A stretch of DNA of 64,000 bases from Mariniphaga sediminis (GTDB taxonomy: Bacteria; Bacteroidota; Bacteroidia; Bacteroidales; Prolixibacteraceae). The notes under the pieces are model-generated. The model was not told the origin of the DNA, ran no database searches, and was given only the letters and a program-made list of their open reading frames with translations. A program made the translations under genes and the position numbers. Position 1 is the stretch's first letter, and each line of letters opens with the position of its first letter. The stretch lies in assembly GCF_003573545.1 (NCBI RefSeq), contig NZ_QWET01000012.1, positions 97,055-161,054 on the forward strand, read 5' to 3'. Below are positions 18,090 through 27,560 of the stretch, piece after piece.

Positions 18090-19256
18090 TTAAGCATACG
18101 AATATTTTCCAAACTCCTGCAACGCTTCCCACATTGCCATAATGTTTTCGGGGGGCACCTCGGCCTGAATGTTATGTACCGTATTAAATACAAAACCTCC
18201 GCCAGGCGCCAGCACTTCAATATTTCGTTTTACGTCATCCTTCACATTTTGTGGCGTACCATTTGGCAAAACGTTTTGCGTATCTACTCCCCCGCCCCAA
18301 AAAACAAGGTCTTTGCCAAAATCTTTTTTTAGTTGTACCGGTTCCATTCCATTGGCTCTAACGTGAACGGGATTCAATATATCCACACCCATTTCAATTA
18401 AGTCGGGAAGAATGGGGCGCACATTTCCGCAGGAATGAAACATGATTTTCAGATGAGGACTTTTCTTCTTAATAAAGTCCAGCACCCGCATAAAATGAGG
18501 TTTGTAATACGCTCTGAAATGCTCCGGATCGATCAATTGCGATTGCTGTGTACCGTAATCGTCGCCTTCGCCAATAATATCAACCACATCCCCGGCCTCG
18601 TCTAACAACGCATCCCAAAACTCAATCTTCAAATCAGCCAGTTTTCCGATCAGTTTATCCGAATTCTCCGGAAACATAAACGCATCGAGCATGGCATTCT
18701 CCATTCCCCTCACGCGCTGATGCATTTCAAACAACCCGGCACACAGCCCTTTCGTAAAAACCACTTTATCGCTATTCCGGTACTCAATTGCTTTTTTGCG
18801 CAGCCCGGCAAAACGTTGCTTATCTCCGGCATTAGGCCAGGGGTATTTTCCGACAATATCACTTTCTGAAAAATCACTTTCGTCCATCGGACTTTTTACC
18901 AGGGAAAACCAAAAGCCGTTTTTGGGGAACCGGTGGGTAAATCCCCATTCATCAAAATATTCCCAAAAATCGCCCTTGTCTTTCAATTTTGCCCAGACGT
19001 CCCAGTTGTGGCTTGTCAACGGGAAAACCCCGCGCACATCCACATTCAACCGGTCTAATATTTCTTCGGAAGGAATCACAATCTGCTGAATCACATCGGA
19101 CCAAACCGGCTCTTCGGGCTCCATTCCCAAAAATTTCCGCAGATTCTGATATGCTGTGTTGGTAATTCCTGTCCAGGTTGAACTTGCCAAATCATAGGGA
19201 ACCCGATCCGGTTCCTCATGATTCAGCGCTTTAAAAATCCGTTCTCTTGAATTCAT
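18090..19256 (-). CDS. uroporphyrinogen-decarboxylase-fold protein (MtaA/CmuA-like group)
   Basis: A 388-aa cytosolic protein of the UroD superfamily. Visible blocks are the N-terminal MNSRERIFKALNHEEPDRVPYD, FHSCGNVRPILPDLIEMGVD in the region that binds zinc in methyltransferase members, and GGGFVFNTVHNIQAEVPPEN at the C-terminus. The last segment, where methyltransferases usually have a Cys ligand, has no Cys, and no corrinoid protein gene is nearby. Haem synthesis is unlikely given its place between a sugar-type MFS transporter and a Gfo/Idh oxidoreductase. The gaps are 6 and 11 bp, so it is operonic. The reaction is unknown. Confidence 0.8.
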   Translation of the reverse strand: MNSRERIFKALNHEEPDRVPYDLASSTWTGITNTAYQNLRKFLGMEPEEPVWSDVIQQIVIPSEEILDRLNVDVRGVFPLTSHNWDVWAKLKDKGDFWEYFDEWGFTHRFPKNGFWFSLVKSPMDESDFSESDIVGKYPWPNAGDKQRFAGLRKKAIEYRNSDKVVFTKGLCAGLFEMHQRVRGMENAMLDAFMFPENSDKLIGKLADLKIEFWDALLDEAGDVVDIIGEGDDYGTQQSQLIDPEHFRAYYKPHFMRVLDFIKKKSPHLKIMFHSCGNVRPILPDLIEMGVDILNPVHVRANGMEPVQLKKDFGKDLVFWGGGVDTQNVLPNGTPQNVKDDVKRNIEVLAPGGGFVFNTVHNIQAEVPPENIMAMWEALQEFGKYSYA

Positions 19257-19262
19257 AATTAA

Positions 19263-20537
19263 TTATTTGTTGATTGAAACAGGTTTCATTCCAGGCGATA
19301 ACAAATGGATAACCAGTATTCCGACGAGATAGCCAAATGCAGCAATTACAAACGGAAACACATAGCCGTCGACACCCGATTCATTTAAAGCATAACCGAT
19401 AAGCAAAGCCGTTCCCATGGCCGCAATGGAGCTCACCGTGGTAGAAAACCCGATAACCGAACCGACAATTTTTTTTGGGAACAGGTCGGAAGCGATGGTA
19501 AAAATATTGGCCGACCATGAGTTGTGGGCAGCGGCAGCAAGGGCAATCAGCCCCACACAAACCGGAAGCGAATCGACAAAAGGAACTATCATTACCGGCA
19601 AAACCAGTAAGGCCGTCCCGACCATCGTTATTTTCCGGGCGAAATTGGGAGATTTCCCCTTTTTCAGCAGAAACGAGGACACAGCGCCACCTGCCATCCC
19701 GCCCCCCCAAGCCAAAACATAAATGACTATTAATGGCAAAGCCAAACCTTTTAATTCCACACCGAACCGGGCATTTAAAAACTTCGCTCCCCAAAAAAGG
19801 TAAAAATACCACACGGGGTCAGCAAACAGTTTGCCCAATGCAACCACCCAGGTTTGGCGGTATTTCACCAGCTTCTTCCACGGTACTTTCACTTTTTCCA
19901 GATCGCCGCTGTCACTTCGGATATATTCCCGCTCTGCGTCATTGACAAACCGGCTTTCCCGGGGCGATTTAAAAAATATCAGCCATAACACCAGCCAGAC
20001 AGCGCTTAATACCAATGACAACACAAATACATACCTCCACGAAGTAAAAAAATAAAGCACAACAGGAATAAGTAGCGGTGCCGCCACCTGTCCAATATTG
20101 GATCCTCCGTTAAAAACACCTGTGGCATATGCTCTTTCCTTTTGCGGGAACCATTCTGCAACGGTTTTAATACTTGCCGGGAAATTCGCCGACTGCCCGA
20201 TTCCCAGTCCCAAACGTGCGATGGCAAACCCCAGCCAACTGCGCGCAGCAGCGTGTGACAAACTGAAAAATGCCCACACTATCACCGCCAGCGAAAATCC
20301 CCAACGGGTTCCTAAGCGGTCAATGACGTAGCCAATAAACAGGGGCCCGATCGCATACGTTAACTGAAAAGCAAAAACCACATACCCATATTCCTGTTCG
20401 CTCCATCCGATTTCTTCCGTAATGAAAGGAGCCAGGATTCCCAGGATAACCCGGTCGAAATAAACGATAGTAGTGGAGTAAAATAAAAGGGTGACAATTA
20501 CCCAGCGAAAGTTGGTTTTTTTGTTTGATGTCTGCAT
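19263..20537 (-). CDS. MFS transporter, hexuronate/anion-cation symporter type
   Basis: A 424-aa inner-membrane protein with about 12 hydrophobic segments. The sequences YFDRVILGILAPFI near the start and FIGYVIDRLGTRWG after TM2 are typical of the ACS subfamily (ExuT/GudP-like), which takes up hexuronates, sugar acids and related anions with protons. It follows the GntR gene by two bases and precedes the UroD-like gene by six, so it is the import step of this unit. A sugar acid or similar anion is the most likely cargo, by family inference. Confidence 0.85.
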   Translation of the reverse strand: MQTSNKKTNFRWVIVTLLFYSTTIVYFDRVILGILAPFITEEIGWSEQEYGYVVFAFQLTYAIGPLFIGYVIDRLGTRWGFSLAVIVWAFFSLSHAAARSWLGFAIARLGLGIGQSANFPASIKTVAEWFPQKERAYATGVFNGGSNIGQVAAPLLIPVVLYFFTSWRYVFVLSLVLSAVWLVLWLIFFKSPRESRFVNDAEREYIRSDSGDLEKVKVPWKKLVKYRQTWVVALGKLFADPVWYFYLFWGAKFLNARFGVELKGLALPLIVIYVLAWGGGMAGGAVSSFLLKKGKSPNFARKITMVGTALLVLPVMIVPFVDSLPVCVGLIALAAAAHNSWSANIFTIASDLFPKKIVGSVIGFSTTVSSIAAMGTALLIGYALNESGVDGYVFPFVIAAFGYLVGILVIHLLSPGMKPVSINK

Positions 20538-20539
20538 TT

Positions 20540-21529
20540 CTAAAAAGAATTTCGTTTTATCAATTTTATCGGTATTATTTTTTGAACGGAGATCCGGTTC
20601 TTTATAAAAGCTGCCATCTCAGCCGCCATTTCCCCAAAGTTGCAGGAGATAACAGTAATTCCGTTTCTGATGACTTCTTTCAGAGGGGTTTCGTTATACG
20701 AAAGAACCCCCACATCGCGGCCTGGTTCCCAACCTCTTATTTTACAAACCTTGAGTAGTTTCACCAGGTCGGAATCGTCGATGACCAAAAAAGCATCTCC
20801 TTTCCCGATTTCCTTGTTCTCCAGTGAATTCACTATTTTATGCGGAACGGAAAAATCATTGCAAAACTGCAAAAACGCATTTTTTAGAGTTTCCGGATGT
20901 CCCCCTTTTTCCGGAAAACTTAATTGCACATTTCTGTATTTTGCAATCTGTTCTTTTGCTGAGCATAACGACTGATAAGTGCCCTCAAAAAAATCCTGGA
21001 CAATCGTATTGTATTTATTCCCTAACCGGTCGTTTCGGGAAATAATCAAAACTTTACCTGCCGGTATCCGGCCAATTATATTCGAAACTTTAGGATGATT
21101 AAAAGAAGAAATAATATACATATCATAGTCCGAAATATTTCGGCTGATAATCAATTCAAGAATTTTCGGATTATAGTGATGAAAATAAATTTCGATCTCA
21201 CACAACCCTTCTACCTGTTTCCGGAATTCATTGTAGAGTATTTCAAAATGAGCTTCAAAACTATGCAAAAGCAATAACACTTTGAGCTTTGCATTCGGTT
21301 GTCGGTCAACCACAAAGAAGCCTCTTCGGTGATGCGATTCAATAAACCCCTGATCGGCAAGCTTTTGGTAGGCCCGGACAACCGTTTTCCGTGCAACATT
21401 GTATCTTTCAGAGGCAGCATTAATGCTTGGTATTGCCTGTCCTTTTGCCAGACTACCTTCCCGAATTTGATCAATGATTTCAGCTACTATCCTGTCTGAT
21501 TTCGACGGTGTCCCAAATTGTCGGTTCAT
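20540..21529 (-). CDS. GntR-family regulator with LacI-type ligand-binding domain
   Basis: A 329-aa repressor. The N-terminal winged helix reads IVAEIIDQIREGSLAKGQAI ... YNVARKTVVRAYQKLADQGFIESHHRRGFFVVD. The remaining 250 residues resemble a periplasmic-binding-protein fold (GKVLIISRNDRLG, GVLSYNETPLKE), as in AraR of Bacillus. The start is taken at ATG 21529; a TTG ten codons upstream also fits the frame. As the first gene of the MFS/UroD/Gfo unit it probably controls that unit and itself. A palindrome 66-82 bp upstream is a likely binding site. Confidence 0.85.
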   Translation of the reverse strand: MNRQFGTPSKSDRIVAEIIDQIREGSLAKGQAIPSINAASERYNVARKTVVRAYQKLADQGFIESHHRRGFFVVDRQPNAKLKVLLLLHSFEAHFEILYNEFRKQVEGLCEIEIYFHHYNPKILELIISRNISDYDMYIISSFNHPKVSNIIGRIPAGKVLIISRNDRLGNKYNTIVQDFFEGTYQSLCSAKEQIAKYRNVQLSFPEKGGHPETLKNAFLQFCNDFSVPHKIVNSLENKEIGKGDAFLVIDDSDLVKLLKVCKIRGWEPGRDVGVLSYNETPLKEVIRNGITVISCNFGEMAAEMAAFIKNRISVQKIIPIKLIKRNSF

Positions 21530-21594
21530 ATAGTTATCAGGTTGATAAAGGGAAGCCAAATCTATACTACAAAAAATAAACTGTGCTACCCTGT

Positions 21595-21643
21595 TATACT
21601 TTTCAAGTATATGAATTTAATAGATTTAAAAAAACATATACTT
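21595..21643. promoter_or_regulatory. candidate operator of the GntR regulator
   Basis: TATACTT (21595-21601) and AAGTATA (21605-21611) form a perfect inverted repeat around TTC. The same half-site TATACTT recurs at 21637-21643. The elements lie upstream of the GntR gene and before the divergent gene at 21786. This is the pattern expected for an autoregulated GntR/AraR-type repressor; binding itself is inferred. Confidence 0.5.
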
Positions 21644-21785
21644 ATAATTTAGAATGATTTTAAACTAAAAAAAGAAGGCTCAATGACCTTTTCTAAAACA
21701 TGCTTTTCTGTTGCCATTTATCGTAACTTTTTGTGCATAAAACAGGTAAAATCGATAAACTTCTGTTCAATAAATAAAAAAAGCC

Positions 21786-22481
21786 ATGAAACCGGGAAAA
21801 ACATTAAAAGTTTGCGGGTCGATCACAAAAAAGGAATCCCTGGCAAAATTCACGGGCAGTGTACTGGATCATACCACGGTAGCCGAGGCCGACCACCCCT
21901 ACTCCGGTTACTATGGACGGATTCCTGACAAGCCAAAGCCCAACTCTCTCTTCCTGTTTACCGAGAGGTATTACACCCTTGAGGAAGCGCTCAGATTAAC
22001 TCAAAACATTGACATCTGTGCTAAAAACAAGGTGAATGTAGCCAGTGCAATATTTCTTTTAAAAAATCACCGGGTACCTGCTATTCGCATTCGCAATTTT
22101 CCTGATTACCAACACGTGGGAATGTTGCAGCAATGTTATATCAATCAGGGAGTCAGGTTCTCACGAAAGGTAGACCTTGAAAACGAGGCTGTGGTCACAG
22201 TAAACAAATGCTTCTTACTGAAAAGTACAGACGATGGGCTCTACTCCGATAAGAATGAAAAAAACGAAGGGTACATCAAGGTACCCAAACGCCTTGAATT
22301 ACTAAAATTTGAGGAATTGTTCCAAAACGTTCGAAACAACAGCAACTGCCTGCTTTTTGACGCTGCCATGGGAGGATTTATTATTGACGGGTTTGTGGAG
22401 GATATTATCCGGATTTATTCCGACCACCTCAATACAGACCTGTTAAAATGTATCAAAACCCAGATTCTTAAATGGATGTAG
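21786..22481 (+). CDS. conserved-looking protein of unknown function
   Basis: A 231-aa cytosolic protein that I do not recognise. It has no signal or membrane segment and a mixed alpha/beta composition. Visible stretches include VLDHTTVAEADHPYSGYYGR near residue 27, a helix-turn-like YYTLEEALRLTQNIDICAKN, RNFPDYQHVGMLQQCYINQG, and CLLFDAAMGGFIIDGFVEDI near the C-terminus. Codon use resembles the neighbours and the ATG is well placed, so it is probably a real gene. It is divergent from the GntR operon and convergent with the repeat-protein gene. Confidence 0.55.
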   Translation: MKPGKTLKVCGSITKKESLAKFTGSVLDHTTVAEADHPYSGYYGRIPDKPKPNSLFLFTERYYTLEEALRLTQNIDICAKNKVNVASAIFLLKNHRVPAIRIRNFPDYQHVGMLQQCYINQGVRFSRKVDLENEAVVTVNKCFLLKSTDDGLYSDKNEKNEGYIKVPKRLELLKFEELFQNVRNNSNCLLFDAAMGGFIIDGFVEDIIRIYSDHLNTDLLKCIKTQILKWM

Positions 22482-22514
22482 AAAAATGAACCTCGCAGGA
22501 ACTTCTTCTGTATC

Positions 22515-25500
22515 TTACTTAAGTTCATTTTCAATCTTCAGAAGCCCCTCTTTTGCGGTCTCATCATCGGGCCGTAATTCCAAAGCCTTTTTGTACCAAA
22601 AGCGGGCAACGTTGTAATTTCCATTCTCAAAAGCTGCTGTTGCTTTCTGTATATGACTGTTGAACTGTTCTCCTGAACGACCGGCCATTCGTTCGGCAAT
22701 CAGGTTGGCAATGGCCTGTAGCTGTTCTTTCGGATAACCTTCATTGGGTTTAACTGAAAGCGCACGGTTATACCAGCCGCGGGAAACCGCCAATTGATTT
22801 GCTCGGAACGTAGAGTCTGCCAGATCCACAAAACTTTGGTAATCGCGGTCGCGCTGACTTAGCAGTAATCCGCCCACCAGTTTGTTAATTTCGGCTATCC
22901 TTTGAGGAGGATATGCTTCTTCCGGTTTTACATCCCAGGCCTTGTAATACCAGGCACGGGAAACATTGTAACGCTTGTTATCAAAAAATCCGTCTGCCAG
23001 GGAAATGTATTCATTATACAACTGATCCAATCCTGCATCGCTCATTTCCTGCCGTTCACTCATTTGCTGACGGCGCTGCTCAATTTCAGCTTGCCGCCGT
23101 TCCATATCTTCTGCCGCGCGTTGCTCTGCCAGCGCACGTTCCTGCTGCTGCATCAAAAGATTATCAATTTTCTCAATTTGACTTCGTGGATAGCTTTCAT
23201 TCGGTTTTAAACCCAGCGCCTTTTCGTATTCCGATTTTGCTTCACTCCACGCCTCCGTGCGGAAATGCCCGTCGGCTGCCAAAACAATAGTCCGGTATTC
23301 TTCATCCAGCTTTTGCTGTTCCAGGATACGATCTATTTCAGCAATCTTCTCTCGCGGATAATCTTCTTCTTTCATTTCCAATGCTTTCGAATAATTTATC
23401 CGCGACTCGCTGTAATTTCGTGCATTGAACTGTTGATCAGCCAAACGAATAGCATTTTGATATTCCCTGTTTATTCGATCCTGCTCCTGTTGGGCCAACT
23501 CCATTTGCTGCAAAATATCTCTAATCTCATCTATCCGTTGCTGCGGGTAGGCCTCTTCCTGTTTCACCTGTAAGGCCGACTGGTAAGCATTTCGTGAAGG
23601 TTCGTATTCTTTCAGGGAGAACAGGCTGTCGCCACGGGAAACAGCCACACTGTACTGCCGGTCTTTTTCTGCCTGTAAAGCAGCCAGGCGGGCCTGCTCT
23701 GCGGCCTCGGCTTCGGCCGTCAGACGGGCACGGGTTTCCACAATGCTGTCGATTTTAGCCAGCTGTTCCGACGGGTAAGTTTCTGACGGTTTGGCCTGCT
23801 GTGCGGCGGTGTATCCGGCTTTTGCCTCATCAAATGCTTCACGTTGGAATTCCCGATCTGCACGAGTGATGGCCGCATCATAAGCTTCCTGCGCGCTAGC
23901 CAATTGGGCCACTATCTGGTCAATCTCATCAATCCGTTGTTGTGGGTAGGTCTCTTCCGGCTTTACCTGCAATGCCGACTGGTAAGCTGTCCGTGAAGGT
24001 TCGTATTCGTTCAGGGAGAACAGGCTGTCGCCACGGGAAACGGCCACTGTGTACTGCCGGTCTTTTTCTGCCTGCAACGCAGCAAGGCGGGCCTGCTCTG
24101 CGGCCTCGGCTTCGGCAGCCAGACGGGCGCGGGTTTCCACAATGCTGTCGATTTTGGCCAGTTGTTCCGACGGGTAAGTTTCTGATGGCTTGGCCTGCTG
24201 TGCGGCGGTGTATCCGGCTTTTGCCTCATCAAATGCTTCACGCTGGAAATCCCGGTCTGCACGAGTGATGGCTGCATCATAAGCTTCCTGTGCGCTAGCC
24301 AATTGGGCCACTATCTGGTCAATCTCATCAATCCGTTGTTGTGGGTAGGTTTCTTCCGGCTTTACCTGCAATGCCGACTGGTAAGCTGTCCGTGAAGGTT
24401 CGTATTCTTTCAGGGTGAACAGGCTGTCGCCACGGGAAACGGCCACTCTGTACTGCCGGTCTTTTTCTGCCTGTAAAGCAGCCAGGCGGGCCTGCTCTGC
24501 GGCCTCGGCTTCGGCTGCCAGACGGGCACGGGTTTCCACAATGCTGTCGATTTTAGCCAGCTGCTCCGACGGGTAAGTTTCTGACGGTTTGGCCTGCTGT
24601 GCGGTGGTGTATCCGGCTTTTGCCTCATCAAATGCTTCGCGCTGGAAGTCCCGGTCGGCGCGGGCGATGGCAGCATCATAAGCTTCCTGCGCACCAGCCA
24701 GTTGGGCCACTATCTGGTCAATCTCATCAACACGTTGTTGTGGATAAGTTTCTTCCGGTTTCACCTGCAATGCCGACTGGTAAGCAGTTCGTGAAGGTTC
24801 GTATTCTTTCAGGGTGAACAGGCTGTCACCACGGGAAACGGCAACAGTGTACTGCCGGTCTTTTTCTGCCTGCAACGCAGCCAGGCGAGCCTGCTCTGCG
24901 GCTTCGGCTTCGGCAGTCAGACGGGCACGGGTTTCCACAATGCTGTCGATTTTAGCCAGCTGTTCCGATGGGTAGGTTTCTGACGGCTTGGCCTGCTGTG
25001 CGGTGGTGTAACCGGCTTTTGCCTCATCAAATGCTTCGCGCTGGAAGTCCCGGTCTGCACGGGCGATAGCTGCATCATAAGCTGCCTGCGCGCTAGCCAA
25101 TTGGACCACTATCTGGTCAATCTCATCAATACGTTGCTGCGGGTAGGTCTCTTCCGGTTTTACCTGCAATGCCGACTGGTAAGCTGTCCGTGAAGGTTCG
25201 TATTCTTTCAGGGTGAACAGGCTGTCGCCACGGGAAACGGCAACAGTGTACTGCCGGTCTTTTTCTGCCTGCAATGCGGCAAGTTTAGCTTGTTCTGCAG
25301 CTGCTGCTTCCGCAGCCAGACGGGCGCGGGTTTCCACAATGCTGTCGATTTTAGCCAGCTGTTCCGATGGGTAGGTTTCTAACGGCTTGGCCTGCTGTGC
25401 GGCGGTGTAACCGGCTTTCGCCTCATCAAATGCTTCACGCTGGAAATCCCGGTCTGCGCGGGCGATAGCTGCATCATAAGATTCCTGTGCGGCTTGCCTG

Positions 25501-27560
25501 CTGCTGATCATTCCCCTGATTTCCTCAATCCGCGTAATGGGATATTGCTCCTGAGGTTTTACATCGAGCGCCTCCCTGAATTTCCCGACTGCTGCCACCA
25601 ACTCATCGTTTTCAGCAAGGCGATCTGCTTCATCAATGGTTTGCTTATACTTTTCTTCGAGTGCCAGTTTTTCAGCTTCGAGACGTGCGAGTTCTGCGGC
25701 TTCGGCTTCGGCAGCCAGACGGGCGCGGGTTTCCACAATGCTGTCGATTTTAGCCAGCTGTTCCGACGGGTAGGTTTCTGACGGTTTGGCCTGCTGTGCG
25801 GTGGTGTAACCGGCTTTCGCCTCATCAAATGCTTCACGCTGGAAATCCCGGTCTGCGCGGGCGATAGCTGCATCATAAGTTTCCTGTGCGGCTTGCCTGC
25901 TGCTGATCATTCCCCTGATTTCCTCAATCCGCGTAATGGGATATTGCTCCTGAGGTTTTACATCGAGCGCCTCCCTGAATTTCCCGACTGCAGCCACCAA
26001 CTCATCGTTTTCAGCAAGGCGATCCGCTTCATCAATGGTTTGCTTATACTTTTCTTCGAGTGCCAATTTTTCAGCTTCGAGACGAGCGAGTTCTGCAGCC
26101 TCTGCTTCAGCCTTCAACCGGGCTTCTTCAGCAAAAATTTCATTTATTCTCTCTATTTGTTTCTGTGGATATTCTTCAGAAGGTAACAATTCAGTTGCGT
26201 GTTCATATTCGGCCAGCGCCTCCGGATATTGTTTCCGTTGAAATGCCCGGTCGGCTGTTTTTATCCGCCGATCATACAACGTACGGTTAGCCAGCTCGTT
26301 CATCAAGTCCTTAATCTCCTGAATCCTTTGCGTGGCAACATTGTCACCCGGTTTGTATGTCAGTGCATTTTCATAAAAGGAAATGGCCCGTTCGTAGAAC
26401 TGCTTTTCGAAATTCACCTCCGCCTGAAAAATGGATTCCTCATAACTTTTCAGTTTTTCGGCATTTTCTGACTGCTTTGCCAGAATATCATTTATCTCAC
26501 TGATTTTTTGTCTTGGGTACGCTTCATTTTCTCTCAGTTGCAATGCCTGTTCATACGCATTCTTTGCATCAACATAGAGCAACTCTTTAAACGAATTGTC
26601 GGCCTGTGCAATCAAATTTTGATATTCCTGTTCTGCCTGTTGCTGTTTGATAATGGCATTGATCTCTTCTACTCTTTGTTGCGCATGGCGGTTTGCAGGA
26701 TCCACAGACAAAGCTCTCCGGTAGGCATTGCGGGCTTCGGAATATTTTTTTTCAGCATATAATGCATCGGCCCGGCCTATTAATTTCTCCAACCTTTCAG
26801 CCAGCGCCGTTTGCATCTCTTCGGCCACCATTAGCAAACCAAGTAAATCGTTGATTTCGGCAATGCGATCTTTCGGATATTGTTCTTTGGGAAAAATCTT
26901 ACTGGCTGCCTTGTAACCGTCCAACGCTGAAAGAAATTCCTCTTTTTGATATTCAACTTCTGCCTCTTTTATCAATTGATCGTACTCTTTTCTGAGTTCT
27001 GCCAACTCTGCCTTGGTAAGGTTCGCCAGGAAATCGGCTTCCTTTCCAATCCGCTGAGATTGCAGAATGGCCTGATCGATCAGGTGTTTAATCTGCGCTT
27101 CATTGTAATACAGATCAGAAATAAAATTATCCACCTGTTTACTGTAGTAAATTTTCATCACTGTGTTTTCGGAGAAAGTGCGATCGATGCCGGGGATTTC
27201 CGTAAACAATTTGATATTTACCGGAAACGGCGGGAAAAGCGGATCTGAGAGTAATACCTCACGCGGAACATTCGTATTGACCACGATCTTTTGCGGGAAA
27301 TTTCCATCCCTGGAAAAAACAAGGGTAAATTCATGACTGTAATTCAATTCCACCCGGTAGTTTCCGTTGGGGCCGATTCCATAATTATCAAGACGGCGTC
27401 CGTCCCGGTACATTTGAATCACTGCTCCCTCCACCGAACCTTCCTCCACACTTACCGTTCCTTCTACGGTAAGACCGTTGCTTCTCTGTGCAATCAAGGA
27501 AAGTTCAAAACAAGTCAGGAAATAAATGAAAAATATGATTTTCAGATACATTCGTTTCAT
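22515..27560 (-). CDS. giant exported tetratricopeptide-like repeat protein
   Basis: A 1681-aa protein. A signal peptide (FFIYFLTCFELSLIAQ) is followed by a carboxypeptidase-regulatory-like beta domain (VEGTVSVEEGSVEGAVIQMY, about residues 30-120). The rest consists of some 20 helical hairpins of the form DxxFxxxxYxxAxxxYxxALxxKPxExYPxxRIxEI, which is TPR-like with a shared YPxxxIxEI linker. Between about 23.56 and 26.1 kb seven units repeat with an exact 399-bp (133-aa) period. Each unit carries Ala/Glu-rich coiled stretches such as ARLAAEAEAAEQARLAALQA. It is probably a periplasmic or surface scaffold for protein interactions; the partner is unknown. Confidence 0.8.
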   Translation of the reverse strand: MKRMYLKIIFFIYFLTCFELSLIAQRSNGLTVEGTVSVEEGSVEGAVIQMYRDGRRLDNYGIGPNGNYRVELNYSHEFTLVFSRDGNFPQKIVVNTNVPREVLLSDPLFPPFPVNIKLFTEIPGIDRTFSENTVMKIYYSKQVDNFISDLYYNEAQIKHLIDQAILQSQRIGKEADFLANLTKAELAELRKEYDQLIKEAEVEYQKEEFLSALDGYKAASKIFPKEQYPKDRIAEINDLLGLLMVAEEMQTALAERLEKLIGRADALYAEKKYSEARNAYRRALSVDPANRHAQQRVEEINAIIKQQQAEQEYQNLIAQADNSFKELLYVDAKNAYEQALQLRENEAYPRQKISEINDILAKQSENAEKLKSYEESIFQAEVNFEKQFYERAISFYENALTYKPGDNVATQRIQEIKDLMNELANRTLYDRRIKTADRAFQRKQYPEALAEYEHATELLPSEEYPQKQIERINEIFAEEARLKAEAEAAELARLEAEKLALEEKYKQTIDEADRLAENDELVAAVGKFREALDVKPQEQYPITRIEEIRGMISSRQAAQETYDAAIARADRDFQREAFDEAKAGYTTAQQAKPSETYPSEQLAKIDSIVETRARLAAEAEAAELARLEAEKLALEEKYKQTIDEADRLAENDELVAAVGKFREALDVKPQEQYPITRIEEIRGMISSRQAAQESYDAAIARADRDFQREAFDEAKAGYTAAQQAKPLETYPSEQLAKIDSIVETRARLAAEAAAAEQAKLAALQAEKDRQYTVAVSRGDSLFTLKEYEPSRTAYQSALQVKPEETYPQQRIDEIDQIVVQLASAQAAYDAAIARADRDFQREAFDEAKAGYTTAQQAKPSETYPSEQLAKIDSIVETRARLTAEAEAAEQARLAALQAEKDRQYTVAVSRGDSLFTLKEYEPSRTAYQSALQVKPEETYPQQRVDEIDQIVAQLAGAQEAYDAAIARADRDFQREAFDEAKAGYTTAQQAKPSETYPSEQLAKIDSIVETRARLAAEAEAAEQARLAALQAEKDRQYRVAVSRGDSLFTLKEYEPSRTAYQSALQVKPEETYPQQRIDEIDQIVAQLASAQEAYDAAITRADRDFQREAFDEAKAGYTAAQQAKPSETYPSEQLAKIDSIVETRARLAAEAEAAEQARLAALQAEKDRQYTVAVSRGDSLFSLNEYEPSRTAYQSALQVKPEETYPQQRIDEIDQIVAQLASAQEAYDAAITRADREFQREAFDEAKAGYTAAQQAKPSETYPSEQLAKIDSIVETRARLTAEAEAAEQARLAALQAEKDRQYSVAVSRGDSLFSLKEYEPSRNAYQSALQVKQEEAYPQQRIDEIRDILQQMELAQQEQDRINREYQNAIRLADQQFNARNYSESRINYSKALEMKEEDYPREKIAEIDRILEQQKLDEEYRTIVLAADGHFRTEAWSEAKSEYEKALGLKPNESYPRSQIEKIDNLLMQQQERALAEQRAAEDMERRQAEIEQRRQQMSERQEMSDAGLDQLYNEYISLADGFFDNKRYNVSRAWYYKAWDVKPEEAYPPQRIAEINKLVGGLLLSQRDRDYQSFVDLADSTFRANQLAVSRGWYNRALSVKPNEGYPKEQLQAIANLIAERMAGRSGEQFNSHIQKATAAFENGNYNVARFWYKKALELRPDDETAKEGLLKIENELK
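23560..26130. repeat. tandem 399-bp repeat array inside the giant repeat gene
   Basis: The landmark GCCACGGGAA (once ACCACGGGAA) recurs at 23631, 24030, 24429, 24828 and 25227, always 399 bp apart. Another landmark, ATGCCTGCTGCTGATC-type sequence on the same strand, occurs at 25494 and 25893, again 399 bp apart. So seven units share one period but fall into two sequence types (five and two). The in-frame period of 133 codons keeps the reading frame after copy-number changes. The outer borders given are approximate. Confidence 0.85.

Noticed and set aside
18090..19256. hemE (uroporphyrinogen decarboxylase of haem synthesis)
   Set aside because: Although the fold is the same, operon context is sugar transport and oxidation, and the motifs resemble the MtaA/CmuA-like group rather than HemE.
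23942..25876. Alternative-frame ORFs on both strands within the 399-bp repeats
   Set aside because: They recur only because the true gene is repetitive; Pro/Arg-rich frame-shadow products.
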